Of a DNA stretch of 55,400 nucleotides, positions 15,717-24,898 are shown piece after piece. The position numbers were made by a program, and so were the translations under genes. The notes beneath the pieces are model-generated. The model ran no database searches. It was not told the origin of the DNA and saw only the letters and a list, made by a program, of their open reading frames with translations. The stretch is taken from the NCBI GenBank assembly GCA_902798755.1, contig CADBYC010000011.1, positions 1 to 55,400 on the forward strand, written 5' to 3'. Position 1 is the stretch's first letter. Each line of letters opens with the position of its first letter. Source of the stretch: an uncultured Ruminococcus sp. (GTDB taxonomy: Bacteria; Bacillota; Clostridia; Oscillospirales; Acutalibacteraceae).

Positions 15717-17348
15717 ATGACTTATACATCGATCAAATTTATCTTTTTTGTACTGGCGACGGCGTTGATCTACTTCGTCCTGCCGTGGAAGAAGTACCGC
15801 TGGACGGTACTCCTCGCCGCAAGCGCGGTGTTCTACTGTCTTGCCAGCTATAAGTATGCCGTCTTTATCCTGTTTACGGCGCTGAGCACCCTGCTGATCG
15901 GCTTGTGGCTCGATGATGTGAACAGGAAGGGCAAGCAGCTTTTAAAAGCCAACAAAGGCGAATGGGACAGAGAACAGAAGAAAGCCTTCAAGAATAAGCA
16001 GAAGGTCAAGAAGCGCTGGATCATGGCGCTGTGCCTGATCCTGAACTTCGGTATTCTGGCGTTTTTGAAGTATTACAACTTCTTCTCGGGCTCTTTGAAC
16101 GACATCTTAGGCTCGTTCGGTATCGACTTCTCCGTTCCGACCTTAAAGCTGTTCCTGCCGCTCGGTATCTCGTTCTACACCTTCCAGAGCATGGGCTATA
16201 TCGTGGACGTCTACCGCGAGAAGGTCAAGCCGCAGACCAACCCCTTCAAGTTCCTGCTGTTCGTGTCCTTTTTCCCGCAGATCATCCAAGGTCCTATCAG
16301 CAACTACGAGCAGCTCGGACATCAGCTCTTTGAGGGTCACGACTTCGACTTTACCCGCTTCAAACACGGCTCTCAGTTGATCTTATGGGGCTTCTTCAAG
16401 AAGCTCGTCATCGCCGACAGAGCGGTCGTCGCGATCAATACGGTCACCGCGACCTATCAGGGCTATAATAAATATTCAGGCACGACGCTGACCTTCACGA
16501 TCCTGCTCTACGCCTTCCAGCTGTATGCCGACTTCTCGGGCGGTATCGATATCTCCCGCGGCGTGGCTCAGCTCTTCGGCATCGACCTGATCGACAACTT
16601 CAAGCGTCCGTACTTCTCAAAGTCCATCAACGAGTATTGGCGCAGATGGCATATCTCTCTCGGCGCTTGGATGAAGGATTACATCTTCAACCCGCTGGCG
16701 ATCTCCTCGGCGTTCCTCAACGCGAGCAAGAAGATGAGAGGCACCCGCTTCGGCAAGACCAAGGCAGGCTCCCATATCGCCAAGGTGCTCCCGACCGCGT
16801 TCGCTTCGCTGATCGTCTTTCTGATCGTCGGTATCTGGCACGGCGCGAGCTATAAATATGTCGCCTTCGGTCTGTGGAACGGCGTGATCATCATGATCTC
16901 CACCCTCATGCAGCCGCTGTTTGACGGCGTGACCGACAAGCTCCATATCAACCGCAAGAACTTCTTCTTCCGTCTGTTCCAGATGATCCGAACCTTCATC
17001 GTGGTACTGGTCGGCTATGTGTTCGACGTAGCGCCCTCGTTCAAGCAGGGCATGATGACCATTTCCCGCTTCTTCACCGACCAGAGCATCACCCGCGGCA
17101 AGACCGAGATCTTGAAACTGGGTATCACATGGAAGGATTATATCCTGCTCGGCGTATGCGTGATCGTGATCTGGATCGTCAGCATGATCCAGGAGAAGCA
17201 CTCCGATACCACCATCCGCGAAATGCTCGATAAAAAGCCGTTTATCCTGCGTTTTATCGTGTTCTTCTTACTGATCATGGCGGTCATCGTCTTCGGTATC
17301 TACGGCTCGGGCTATGCCGCTTCCGACTTTGTCTACATGCAGTTCTAG
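15717..17348 (+). CDS. DltB-like membrane-bound O-acyltransferase (MBOAT)
   Basis: 543 residues with about 12 membrane segments. MBOAT signatures are GISFYTFQSMGYIVDVYR, SFFPQIIQGPI, NEYWRRWHISLGAWMKDY and the catalytic His375 in GIWHGASY. It is longer than DltB (about 400) and closer in size to alginate O-acetylase-type MBOATs. It would take the carrier-bound group on the inside and pass it through the membrane for transfer to a wall polymer. AAAGG sits 6 bp before the ATG. It is followed by the SGNH/DltD-like partner, the usual pairing. Confidence 0.9.
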   Translation: MTYTSIKFIFFVLATALIYFVLPWKKYRWTVLLAASAVFYCLASYKYAVFILFTALSTLLIGLWLDDVNRKGKQLLKANKGEWDREQKKAFKNKQKVKKRWIMALCLILNFGILAFLKYYNFFSGSLNDILGSFGIDFSVPTLKLFLPLGISFYTFQSMGYIVDVYREKVKPQTNPFKFLLFVSFFPQIIQGPISNYEQLGHQLFEGHDFDFTRFKHGSQLILWGFFKKLVIADRAVVAINTVTATYQGYNKYSGTTLTFTILLYAFQLYADFSGGIDISRGVAQLFGIDLIDNFKRPYFSKSINEYWRRWHISLGAWMKDYIFNPLAISSAFLNASKKMRGTRFGKTKAGSHIAKVLPTAFASLIVFLIVGIWHGASYKYVAFGLWNGVIIMISTLMQPLFDGVTDKLHINRKNFFFRLFQMIRTFIVVLVGYVFDVAPSFKQGMMTISRFFTDQSITRGKTEILKLGITWKDYILLGVCVIVIWIVSMIQEKHSDTTIREMLDKKPFILRFIVFFLLIMAVIVFGIYGSGYAASDFVYMQF

Positions 17349-17389
17349 CGGAAAAGCTTTGAGAAGATTTATATTTTGAGGCTGAACCT

Positions 17390-18601
17390 ATGAAAGCAAA
17401 ATTATATATCACCCGAGGTATCAAGCTTTTGGCTTTTGCCCTCGCGGTGATCTCATCTACCTATCTGCTTCAGACATTTTTGCTGAAGCGCATTGATAAC
17501 AACACCATGCGCATGGAGGCGTTCTATCTTGAGGAAAAGGAGTCCATCGATGCCGTTCTGATCGGCGCATCCGATGTGTACGCCGGCTACTCCGCGCCCT
17601 ATGCCTATGAAAAATACGGCTATACCAGTTATCCCTACGCGACCCAGAGTTCTCCGGCGAATATTGTTCTTCCCCAGATCAAAGAGGTCATCAAGTACCA
17701 AAATCCCAAGATGATCATCGTAGAGATCAACGCGTTCATGTATAAGGATAATGAACTCCCCTCTGAAGCGAGCCAGCGTATGTTTGCGGACAACGTCCCG
17801 CACGACCAGATCTGGCGCGATTATCTTGCCGACGCGATCCCTGCCGATAAGCAGATCGAGTATTATCTGCCTATCGTGAAGTATCACAGCTCATGGAACG
17901 AGTATCCGTGGAAGTTCAAGTACCTCACAGCGGAGCTCGGACTCAAGCAGGCCGGCTATTCGCTGTTCCGCGGCTACAAGACGGTCGCTAACGAATTCCA
18001 CCCGACCGTCAAGGTCTATAACAGTGAGCTCAAGGACGACGATTCTACCTATCCGCTCGGCGTCAACGGCGAACGCTATCTGAGACAGACGCTGGAATAT
18101 CTCAAAGAGAACAATATCACTAACGTCGTATTCATGCGATTCCCTCATATCGTCCGCACTGAGGCGTATTCGCGTTTCAGGCGCTGTAACGAGGCGGGCA
18201 ATATCATCAACAGCTACGGCTATGATTTCGTCAACCTCGAGCGCTACGGCGAGGAGGAAGGCTTTGTCGTCGATGAGGATTTCTATAACTGGGATCATCT
18301 GAATATCTACGGTACCGAGAAGCTGACCGACTATATCGCCGATATGCTGCAGAACAAGTATCATATGACCTCTGCCGAGCTGACCGACGCCCAAAAAACG
18401 GAATGGAACGATTCGGTGAACTACTATCATATGATCTACAATTACAGTCAGGAGATGATCAGCCGCCGCAAAGAGCTGGGCAAGACCGGCAACGGAGGCA
18501 CGACCGTCTCGGAAGATGAAAAGAGTATCTCGACGATCATGGAATACGCCCGCAAGCACCCCGATAAGGGTAAATACGACGTCGTTCTCAAAGATGAATA
18601 A
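17390..18601 (+). CDS. DltD/AlgX-like SGNH-fold protein partner of the MBOAT
   Basis: 403 residues anchored by one N-terminal helix (about 10-30) with the rest outside. A putative nucleophile, Ser61, lies in LIGASDVYAG, and the Asp302-His303 pair lies in NWDHLNIYG, as in DltD and alginate O-acetylation proteins. Length and layout match DltD. It probably accepts the group from the MBOAT and places it on the extracellular polymer, or edits it. It is the last gene of the operon before a terminator. Confidence 0.8.
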   Translation: MKAKLYITRGIKLLAFALAVISSTYLLQTFLLKRIDNNTMRMEAFYLEEKESIDAVLIGASDVYAGYSAPYAYEKYGYTSYPYATQSSPANIVLPQIKEVIKYQNPKMIIVEINAFMYKDNELPSEASQRMFADNVPHDQIWRDYLADAIPADKQIEYYLPIVKYHSSWNEYPWKFKYLTAELGLKQAGYSLFRGYKTVANEFHPTVKVYNSELKDDDSTYPLGVNGERYLRQTLEYLKENNITNVVFMRFPHIVRTEAYSRFRRCNEAGNIINSYGYDFVNLERYGEEEGFVVDEDFYNWDHLNIYGTEKLTDYIADMLQNKYHMTSAELTDAQKTEWNDSVNYYHMIYNYSQEMISRRKELGKTGNGGTTVSEDEKSISTIMEYARKHPDKGKYDVVLKDE

Positions 18602-18616
18602 GCATTAGCTTCAAAG

Positions 18617-18641
18617 GCTCCCGCTTCTCGGCGGGAGCTTT
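18617..18641 (+). terminator. Terminator of the Dlt-like operon
   Basis: GCTCCCGC (18617-18624) pairs with GCGGGAGC (18631-18638); the T run is short (TTTC). Confidence 0.65.
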
Positions 18642-18707
18642 CGGCATAATTGGCAAAGTTTTGGTGAAAAATTTGTAAAATTTATGATAGAAATGTTACA
18701 TTTTCCC

Positions 18708-18736
18708 TTGATTTTATGACCCGTATAGGGTATAAT
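18708..18736 (+). promoter_or_regulatory. dcw-cluster promoter upstream of mraZ
   Basis: TTGATT (18708-18713), 17 bp, TATAAT (18731-18736). Just downstream, GGTGGCGTTTAGTG has two GTG-core units about 10 bp apart, similar in spacing to MraZ-binding repeats. Autoregulation by MraZ is therefore possible but unproven. AAAGGGGAG precedes the mraZ ATG. Confidence 0.75.
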
Positions 18737-18825
18737 AATTGCGTTGGTGGCGTTTAGTGTCATTTTGTGACAAGAAAGGAACAAAACTGACCAAGTAGAT
18801 TCTTTACTGAAAGGGGAGAGGCAGC

Positions 18826-19245
18826 ATGTTCTTAGGTACGACCGACCATAACTTAGACGCTAAGGGCAGAGTGATCCTGCCTACCCATTTCAGAGAAGAG
18901 CTTGGCGAGAGCTTTTATATCACGATGGGCTTCAATCGCTGCGTACAGGTGCTCAGCGAAGCACAGTTCGATCGTCTGCGCGATCAGATCCGTCAGCTCC
19001 CCGCTGACAAAGCTCTCTCCCTGCAGTATCTCCTGATCTCTCCCGCAAAGCTGGTCACTCCCAACTCACAGGGCAGGGTCAGTATTCCGCAGAAGCTGCG
19101 CGAGGACGCGGGGCTGAACGGCGAAGTTACCGTAGTCGGCATGGATACCCGCGTCGAGATATGGGACAAGGCGACGTTCAATGTCTTTATGGAGCAGCAA
19201 AAGCAGTCTTCTGTCAAAGAAGCGCTTGAACTGCTGAGGCTGTAA
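18826..19245 (+). CDS. mraZ: Transcriptional regulator MraZ
   Basis: 139 residues, full length, with two AbrB-like swapped-hairpin repeats: HNLDAKGRVILPTHFRE near the start and VTPNSQGRVSIPQKLRE in the second half. MraZ forms ring oligomers that bind direct repeats in its own promoter and modulate the division and wall cluster that follows. It is the first gene of the cluster and lies 2 bp from rsmH. Confidence 0.97.
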   Translation: MFLGTTDHNLDAKGRVILPTHFREELGESFYITMGFNRCVQVLSEAQFDRLRDQIRQLPADKALSLQYLLISPAKLVTPNSQGRVSIPQKLREDAGLNGEVTVVGMDTRVEIWDKATFNVFMEQQKQSSVKEALELLRL

Positions 19246-19247
19246 GC

Positions 19248-20171
19248 ATGGAATTCACTCATGTAAGCGTGCTTCTTTATGAAGCGGTCGACGGCTTGAA
19301 TATCCGTCCCGACGGAATCTATATCGACGGAACAGCAGGCGGCGGAGGTCATTCGGCAGAGATCTTGTCCCGATTGACGAGCGGCAGGCTGTACAGTATC
19401 GACCAGGATCCCGACGCCATCGCCACCGTTACCGAGCGTTTCAAGGACGACGACCGTTCCACGATCCTGCAAGGCAATTTCGGCGATATGAAAGCGCTTT
19501 TGAATGACGTCGGCGTATACGCGGTCGACGGCGTGCTTCTGGATATCGGCGTATCGTCCCATCAGCTGGACGATGGCTCCCGCGGATTTTCCTATCACGA
19601 GGACGCGCCGCTGGATATGCGCATGAGCCAAAGCGGCGAGACGGCGGCAGATTTAGTCAATACCTTGGACGTCGGCGAACTGAGCAGGATCATTTCCCTC
19701 TACGGCGAAGAGAAATACGCGTTCTCTATCGCAAAGGGGATCGTTCGCGCGCGTGAGATAAAGCCGATCGAAACGACCTTAGAGCTTGCCGAGATCGTCA
19801 AGGAGAACGTACCGCAGAAGGTGCGCCGCGACGGCCATCCCGCCCGCAAGACCTTTCAGGCGTTGCGGATTGCGGTCAATCACGAGCTCGATGTGCTCGA
19901 AAGCGGCTTGCAGGGCGCTTTTGAATTACTCAGTCAGGGCGGCAGGCTGAGCGTGATCACCTTCCATTCACTTGAGGATCGCATCGTCAAGCAGTTTATG
20001 CGCGACAAAGCACAGGGCTGTACCTGTCCCAAGGACTTCCCCGTGTGCGTCTGCGGCAATAAACCGAAGGTCAAGATCATCACCAGAAAGCCGATTTTGC
20101 CCTCTGATGAGGAATTAGAGCGCAATCCCAGAGCCCGTTCGGCGAAGCTGAGAGTATGCGAAAAGCTCTGA
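19248..20171 (+). CDS. rsmH: 16S rRNA (cytosine-1402-N4)-methyltransferase RsmH
   Basis: 307 residues, family length. SAM-binding DGTAGGGGHS is near 26, LLDIGVSSHQLDDGSRGFS is near 96, DMRMS and the helical insert domain follow, and TFHSLEDRIVK is near 243. It methylates C1402 of 16S rRNA with RsmI. Its position after mraZ is the usual one. The gene ends in a 370-bp gap before the ftsL-like gene. Confidence 0.97.
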   Translation: MEFTHVSVLLYEAVDGLNIRPDGIYIDGTAGGGGHSAEILSRLTSGRLYSIDQDPDAIATVTERFKDDDRSTILQGNFGDMKALLNDVGVYAVDGVLLDIGVSSHQLDDGSRGFSYHEDAPLDMRMSQSGETAADLVNTLDVGELSRIISLYGEEKYAFSIAKGIVRAREIKPIETTLELAEIVKENVPQKVRRDGHPARKTFQALRIAVNHELDVLESGLQGAFELLSQGGRLSVITFHSLEDRIVKQFMRDKAQGCTCPKDFPVCVCGNKPKVKIITRKPILPSDEELERNPRARSAKLRVCEKL

Positions 20172-20582
20172 TTTTTCCTGATTGGAAATTTCAGTCACCC
20201 TAAGAAAGTATTTCTAACATATTGCGCAAATTGTCGGCGAATCAACCGCATATTTGTATAGTTTTACTATGGACAACCGCAGTAGGATATAGTAGAATGA
20301 TAACAAGATTGTAATAATTGCGCTAACCCTATAGATTGTGATAAAATCCCGATAAAAACACATTATCCTGTGAAATCAGGGCAAAAATGTCACGATAACG
20401 GTTAAAAGAAGATTACAGAAAAATTACAGTCGATTTATCATTCTTCGCCGCTCGGACAAGCTCCCGACGGCGAACGGATCAATTGATTATCCCTACTCTT
20501 TATATAGATAAAACAGAAACAGACAGAACAGAAACCAAAGTGCTTGGAACGCACGCAACCATCAAAGGATCAGTGGTGCAGC
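20172..20582 (+). other. Long untranslated interval inside the dcw cluster
   Basis: 411 bp without a credible ORF. It is AT-rich in the first 270 bp and contains several -10-like sites (for example TAAAAT near 20342) without convincing -35 partners. A GC hairpin TTCGCCG / CGGCGAA lies at 20444-20450 / 20468-20474. AAAGGA (20564-20569) and GTGGTG (20572-20577) precede the next ATG. It could be a leader with its own promoter or the scar of a lost gene. Confidence 0.4.
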
Positions 20583-21137
20583 ATGGATTATTACTATCGC
20601 AGCAGCCTTGCCTATGATCTCACCCTTTTCGAAGAATCCGAAGCGGATAACGTATCCCATATCGAGAGAGAGTCTTCCGAGAATAAGAGCGAGAGAGCGG
20701 ACGGCGGCACGAGAAACAGTAATAAACGCGACAGAAACAACAGAACAAAGAAGAACTCGAAGCAAAAAGGCCGCCGCTCAAAGATCGGGCGCATCATTTT
20801 CGGCGTCGTGTGCGGCCTGTTGATGGCGTTCGTCGTCGTCTCCATCATTCACGGTCAGGTCCAGCTGACCGAGCTGAATCAGGAGATCGCCGACGCAAAG
20901 GCTCGCCTTGCCGAGCAGCAGAGTATTTACACACAGCTGGAGATGAAGGTGGATTCCTCGATCTCGACTACGGTCGTAGAGGACTACGCCAAGAACAATC
21001 TCCATATGAATAAAGCTGCGAACTCTCAGAAGGAGTTTGTCAACCTTTCCGACGGCGACAAGGCGGAGGTCAGTCTGAGCGGCGACAAAAATATTTTCGA
21101 GTCAATTGCCGAGGCGATATCTTCCTTATGGTCATAA
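20583..21137 (+). CDS. ftsL: FtsL-like septum formation protein
   Basis: 184 residues. A charged cytoplasmic part of about 75 residues (rich in Glu, Arg, Lys and Asn) precedes one membrane helix (about 80-98). A coiled-coil heptad region (about 99-130, QLTELNQEIADAKARLAEQQ) and a short tail follow. This topology and the place between rsmH and the PBP gene are those of FtsL, which together with DivIC and DivIB activates septal synthesis. Sequence similarity in the family is always low, so the call leans on context. A TTG start 39 bp upstream is possible but has no ribosome site. Confidence 0.8.
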   Translation: MDYYYRSSLAYDLTLFEESEADNVSHIERESSENKSERADGGTRNSNKRDRNNRTKKNSKQKGRRSKIGRIIFGVVCGLLMAFVVVSIIHGQVQLTELNQEIADAKARLAEQQSIYTQLEMKVDSSISTTVVEDYAKNNLHMNKAANSQKEFVNLSDGDKAEVSLSGDKNIFESIAEAISSLWS

Positions 21138-21180
21138 CAGGTATATATTTTTTGCGTTTGAATAGAATTTAGATGAGGTA

Positions 21181-21222
21181 AGAGTTGAGATTTTATCTTA
21201 ACTCTTATTCGTGTTTTTACAG
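21181..21222 (+). terminator. Hairpin with T-rich tail after the ftsL-like gene
   Basis: AAGAGTTGAGA (21181-21191) pairs with TCTTAACTCTT (21197-21207, one G-U), then ATTCGTGTTTTT. It may be an attenuating terminator inside the dcw cluster. Confidence 0.5.
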
Positions 21223-21280
21223 AGCGGCATTCAGCGACCGTTTTTGGCGGCTGAAACGCTCATTTTGCTGTCGGATCGTC

Positions 21281-21438
21281 ATACTAATCCTTAATAAAAA
21301 CCTTTATCATCTATTGCGCTATATTTCGTATAGCTTTGTTGGTATCCTTGACAGGCGCCAGCCTGTCTGCGTTTCCCGTCGCGCTATCCGAAATATATCA
21401 CTAATATCTGATTAAATCTTTTATCAAGGATTAGTATC
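21281..21438 (+). mobile_element. MITE-like palindromic element, complete copy
   Basis: 158 bp with terminal inverted repeats ATACTAATCCTT...AAGGATTAGTAT. The two halves are imperfect reverse complements throughout and meet at a central hairpin GACAGGC-GCCA-GCCTGTC (21350-21367). The first 96 bp match the element at 55305 in 93 of 96 positions. It carries no ORF, so it would need a transposase from elsewhere. It lies between the ftsL-like and pbp genes. Confidence 0.8.
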
Positions 21439-21486
21439 AAGCCGATCCGCGGATCAAAGATTTTTTCATGAAAGGAGTGATCGCTC

Positions 21487-23811
21487 ATGGGAGCTAATCA
21501 GAAGCTCAGAAGAAGAACCGTATGGCTGTTGATCATCGTATTGGCAGTCGGCTTCGGCGCGGTTATCACCCGACTGGCGTATCTGCAGCTGGTACAGGGC
21601 GAAGAGCTCCAGAGAAGAGCGATCGAACAGCAGCTGGCGGATACTCCGATCTCCGCCAAGCGCGGCACGATATACGACACCAAGGGCAAGATCTTAGCGC
21701 AGTCCGCCTCCGTATGGCAGGTCGTCATGGCTCCTGCGTACTTCGACGACGGGGCAGAGGGCGACGAACAGCGATCTTTTGTCGCGTCGCGCCTTGCTTC
21801 TATCCTCGACTTGGACGAAGCGGAGCTTCTGGAGGACACCAAGCAGAATACCTACTATGTGTCCGTCAAGCGCAAGGTCGAGAGCGAGCAAAAGGAGCAG
21901 ATCATCGAGCTGCAAAAGGAGCTTGCGGAAAAGTACCAGAAACCCGGTATCATCTCCCTGCTCGACGACTACAAGCGCTACTACCCCTACAGCGACCTCG
22001 CGTCCTCGGTCATCGGCTTCACCGGCTCTGAGGATCAGGGCTTGTGGGGTGTCGAGTACCAGTACAACGACTATCTCTCGGGCACACCCGGCCGCATCAT
22101 ATCGGCACAGAACGGTATTCAGACAGAAATGCCCTTCGATTATAACCAGAACATCGGCGCGATCGACGGCAGCTCGGTGGTGCTCACCATCGACGAGACC
22201 GTCCAGAGTATCGTTGAAAAATACATGAAGCAGGGTATCATCGACAACCAAGTCCATGAGCGCGGCGTTTGTATCGTCATGAACGTCAACAACGGCGAGA
22301 TCGTCGCGATGGCGTCCGTCAACGGCTTCGACCTCAATGACCCCTTCACCATTCTCCCCGATCAGAAAAAAGAGATCGAGGCGATCGACCTCGATTATCT
22401 GATCAAGCACGATTATTTTGAAGAAGACGAAGATCCCTACAAGCTCAGCGAAGAGAAAAAGAAAGAGCTGATCGAGCAGGCACAGAACGAGGCTGAGAGC
22501 GCCGCTCTCGCCCGCAACTGGCGCAACAAGGCGATCTCCGATACCTACTATCCCGGTTCGGTTTTCAAGATGGTCACCCTCTCGATGGCGCTGCAGGAAG
22601 GCGTCGTCAACAAAGACAGCCGCTTCGTCTGTTCGGGCGCGTTCCAGCTTTATGAAGACACCATCCATTGCCATAACACCGCGGGTCACGGCACACAGAC
22701 CTATCAGGAATGTCTGTGGAACTCCTGCAACCCCGGTTTCATTCAGATCGGCCAGCTGGTCGGCAAAACCAAATTCTGGGAGTATTACCAGGCGTTCGGC
22801 TTCTCCGATAAGACAGGTATCGACCTGCCCGGTGAATCCGAGGACCAGTTCTTCGTCCATGACGGCGTAGAGGGCAACATGCTCGATACCGACTTGGCGG
22901 TCGCGTCCTTCGGTCAGAACTTCTCCATCACTCCGATCCAGATGATCACGGCGGCGAGCGCTGTCGCGAACGGCGGCAAGATCGTCCAGCCTCACGTCGT
23001 CAAGCAGATCCTTGACAACGAGGGCAACGTCGTGAAGAACGCCTCCACTGAGACCAAGCGTCAGGTTATTTCCGAATCCGTCTCCGAAGAGATGCGCGGC
23101 ATCATGGAAGAGAACTGTATCTCCGGTTCCGGTAAGAACGGCTACGTCGCGGGCTATCGTGTCGGCGGCAAGACCGGTACTTCCGAGAAGCTGATCGACG
23201 TCAACGATGACGGCGCCGATGACTATATCGCTTCCTTCTGCGGCTTCGCTCCCGCGAACAACCCGCAGTACGCGGCGCTGGTATTCTTTGACGCGCCGCT
23301 CGGCGGCAACTACTACGGCTCCGCGGTCGCGGCCCCTGTATTCGCCAGCATCATGAGCGAGGTTCTGCCTTATCTCGAGGTTGCCGCTCAGTATACCGAC
23401 GAAGAAGCGAGCAATATCGATACGGCGGCAGGCGCGTACAGCGGCATGAGCGTTGATGACGCGGTAGCCGCGGCAGAGCGCGACGGCTTTACTGTCACGG
23501 TCAAGGGCGAAGGCTCTACAGTCGTGTCTCAGAATCCTTCGACGGGTGCTTCAATGCCGACAGGCGGCACCATCGTCCTGTATACGGATCAAAGCGGCAC
23601 CGACGAAAAGGTAACGGTACCGAATCTGGTCGGCTTCAGCGTATCCGAAGTCAACGGCATCGCGTCCTCCTACGGACTGAACGTCAGCGTCACGGGTATG
23701 GTATCGTCCTCCGACAGTACCTCCACCACGCAGAGCGTACCCGAGGGCACCGAGGTCGCTCCCGGTACGGTCATCACCGTCACCTTCAGCGGCGGCGGTA
23801 TCGCGGACTAA
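21487..23811 (+). CDS. SpoVD/PBP2x-type class B penicillin-binding protein with two PASTA domains
   Basis: 774 residues. One N-terminal helix (about 12-32) precedes a dimerisation domain with the RGTIYDTKGKILA motif. The transpeptidase domain has nucleophile Ser358 (PGSVFK), Ser413-Cys-Asn (SxN) and KTGT at 562-565. Two PASTA repeats follow (about 645-700 and 705-772). It cross-links septal or spore peptidoglycan together with the FtsW-like protein encoded downstream. PASTA domains are seen in SpoVD and PBP2x but not in most other class B PBPs; whether the cell sporulates cannot be told here. AAAGGAG (21471-21477) precedes the ATG. Confidence 0.95.
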   Translation: MGANQKLRRRTVWLLIIVLAVGFGAVITRLAYLQLVQGEELQRRAIEQQLADTPISAKRGTIYDTKGKILAQSASVWQVVMAPAYFDDGAEGDEQRSFVASRLASILDLDEAELLEDTKQNTYYVSVKRKVESEQKEQIIELQKELAEKYQKPGIISLLDDYKRYYPYSDLASSVIGFTGSEDQGLWGVEYQYNDYLSGTPGRIISAQNGIQTEMPFDYNQNIGAIDGSSVVLTIDETVQSIVEKYMKQGIIDNQVHERGVCIVMNVNNGEIVAMASVNGFDLNDPFTILPDQKKEIEAIDLDYLIKHDYFEEDEDPYKLSEEKKKELIEQAQNEAESAALARNWRNKAISDTYYPGSVFKMVTLSMALQEGVVNKDSRFVCSGAFQLYEDTIHCHNTAGHGTQTYQECLWNSCNPGFIQIGQLVGKTKFWEYYQAFGFSDKTGIDLPGESEDQFFVHDGVEGNMLDTDLAVASFGQNFSITPIQMITAASAVANGGKIVQPHVVKQILDNEGNVVKNASTETKRQVISESVSEEMRGIMEENCISGSGKNGYVAGYRVGGKTGTSEKLIDVNDDGADDYIASFCGFAPANNPQYAALVFFDAPLGGNYYGSAVAAPVFASIMSEVLPYLEVAAQYTDEEASNIDTAAGAYSGMSVDDAVAAAERDGFTVTVKGEGSTVVSQNPSTGASMPTGGTIVLYTDQSGTDEKVTVPNLVGFSVSEVNGIASSYGLNVSVTGMVSSSDSTSTTQSVPEGTEVAPGTVITVTFSGGGIAD

Positions 23812-23894
23812 TCAAATCATAGAGCTTGGGGCGGGGCTTCCCGCTCCGCGGCTCCTCTATCCATATAAGAGAATTCCAAAAATGAGGTGAAATA

Positions 23895-24893
23895 ATGGAG
23901 ACAGGTTTATGGGCATTCGGTGTGGCGGTCGTATCATTTGCCATCACCGCGATCATAGGTAGGTACCTGATACCTTTCCTCCACAAATTGAATTTCGGCC
24001 AGACGATTCTGGACATCGGTCCCAACTGGCATAAAAACAAGCAGGGCACTCCCACGATGGGCGGCATCATGTTCGTTATCGGTATCGTGATCGCGACCTC
24101 CGCGGGTGTTCTGCTCTACGCGATCGGTCACGGACTCGATTCCGTCAGCCGCTTTGTGTTCGCGGGCTTGCTGTTCGCGCTGCTCAACGGCGGCATCGGC
24201 TTCATCGACGACTATGTCAAGGTCGTCAAGAAGCGCAATCTCGGTCTGACCGCGATCCAGAAGCTGGTTCTGCAGTTCTTGGTGGCGGCGATCTACCTCT
24301 TCGTCATGTATCTGTGCAAGGATAATACAGAGATCCTCGTGCCCTTTGTCGGCTATGTCGATCTCGGCTTCTTCTACTATATCGTGATGGCTGTCGTGCT
24401 CGTCGGCATCGTAAACGCTGTGAACCTGACGGACGGCATCGACGGCCTTGCGGGCTCCGTTACCTTCTTTGCCTGCCTGTTCATGATGCTGATCGCCAAC
24501 GTGCTTGGCAATCATGTCGCGAACGTCCTGTTTGCCGCGGCGGCGGCAGGCGGCTGTCTGGGCTTCCTGATCTGGAACTTCCACCCCGCCAAGTGCTTCA
24601 TGGGCGACACAGGCTCGCTCTTCCTCGGCGCGATGGTCTGCGCGATCGCTCTGGCGATGGATATGCAGCTATTGTTGATCCTGATCGCACTGGTCTACCT
24701 GATCGAGATGTTCTCTGTCATGCTGCAGGTCACCTACTTCAAGCTCACCCACGGCAAGCGCCTGTTCAAGATGTCCCCGATCCACCATCATTTTGAGATG
24801 TGCGGCTGGTCGGAAATGAAGATCGTATGCGTTTTCTCCGCCTTCACCGCTCTTTGCGGACTCGGTGCGCTGCTCTTGGTGATCTTCGGATAG
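23895..24893 (+). CDS. mraY: Phospho-N-acetylmuramoyl-pentapeptide transferase MraY
   Basis: 332 residues with ten membrane segments. Diagnostic motifs are GTPTMGG, FIDDYVKVVKKRN (catalytic Asp pair), NLTDGIDGLA, FMGDTGSL and the HHHFE motif near the end. It makes lipid I by moving phospho-MurNAc-pentapeptide from UDP onto undecaprenyl phosphate. MurE and MurF, usually just upstream, are missing here. Confidence 0.98.
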   Translation: METGLWAFGVAVVSFAITAIIGRYLIPFLHKLNFGQTILDIGPNWHKNKQGTPTMGGIMFVIGIVIATSAGVLLYAIGHGLDSVSRFVFAGLLFALLNGGIGFIDDYVKVVKKRNLGLTAIQKLVLQFLVAAIYLFVMYLCKDNTEILVPFVGYVDLGFFYYIVMAVVLVGIVNAVNLTDGIDGLAGSVTFFACLFMMLIANVLGNHVANVLFAAAAAGGCLGFLIWNFHPAKCFMGDTGSLFLGAMVCAIALAMDMQLLLILIALVYLIEMFSVMLQVTYFKLTHGKRLFKMSPIHHHFEMCGWSEMKIVCVFSAFTALCGLGALLLVIFG

Positions 24894-24898
24894 CCATA

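Noticed and set aside
21694-22995. 433-codon minus-strand frame opposite the PBP gene
   Set aside because: Shadow frame caused by codon bias; the plus strand carries all transpeptidase motifs.
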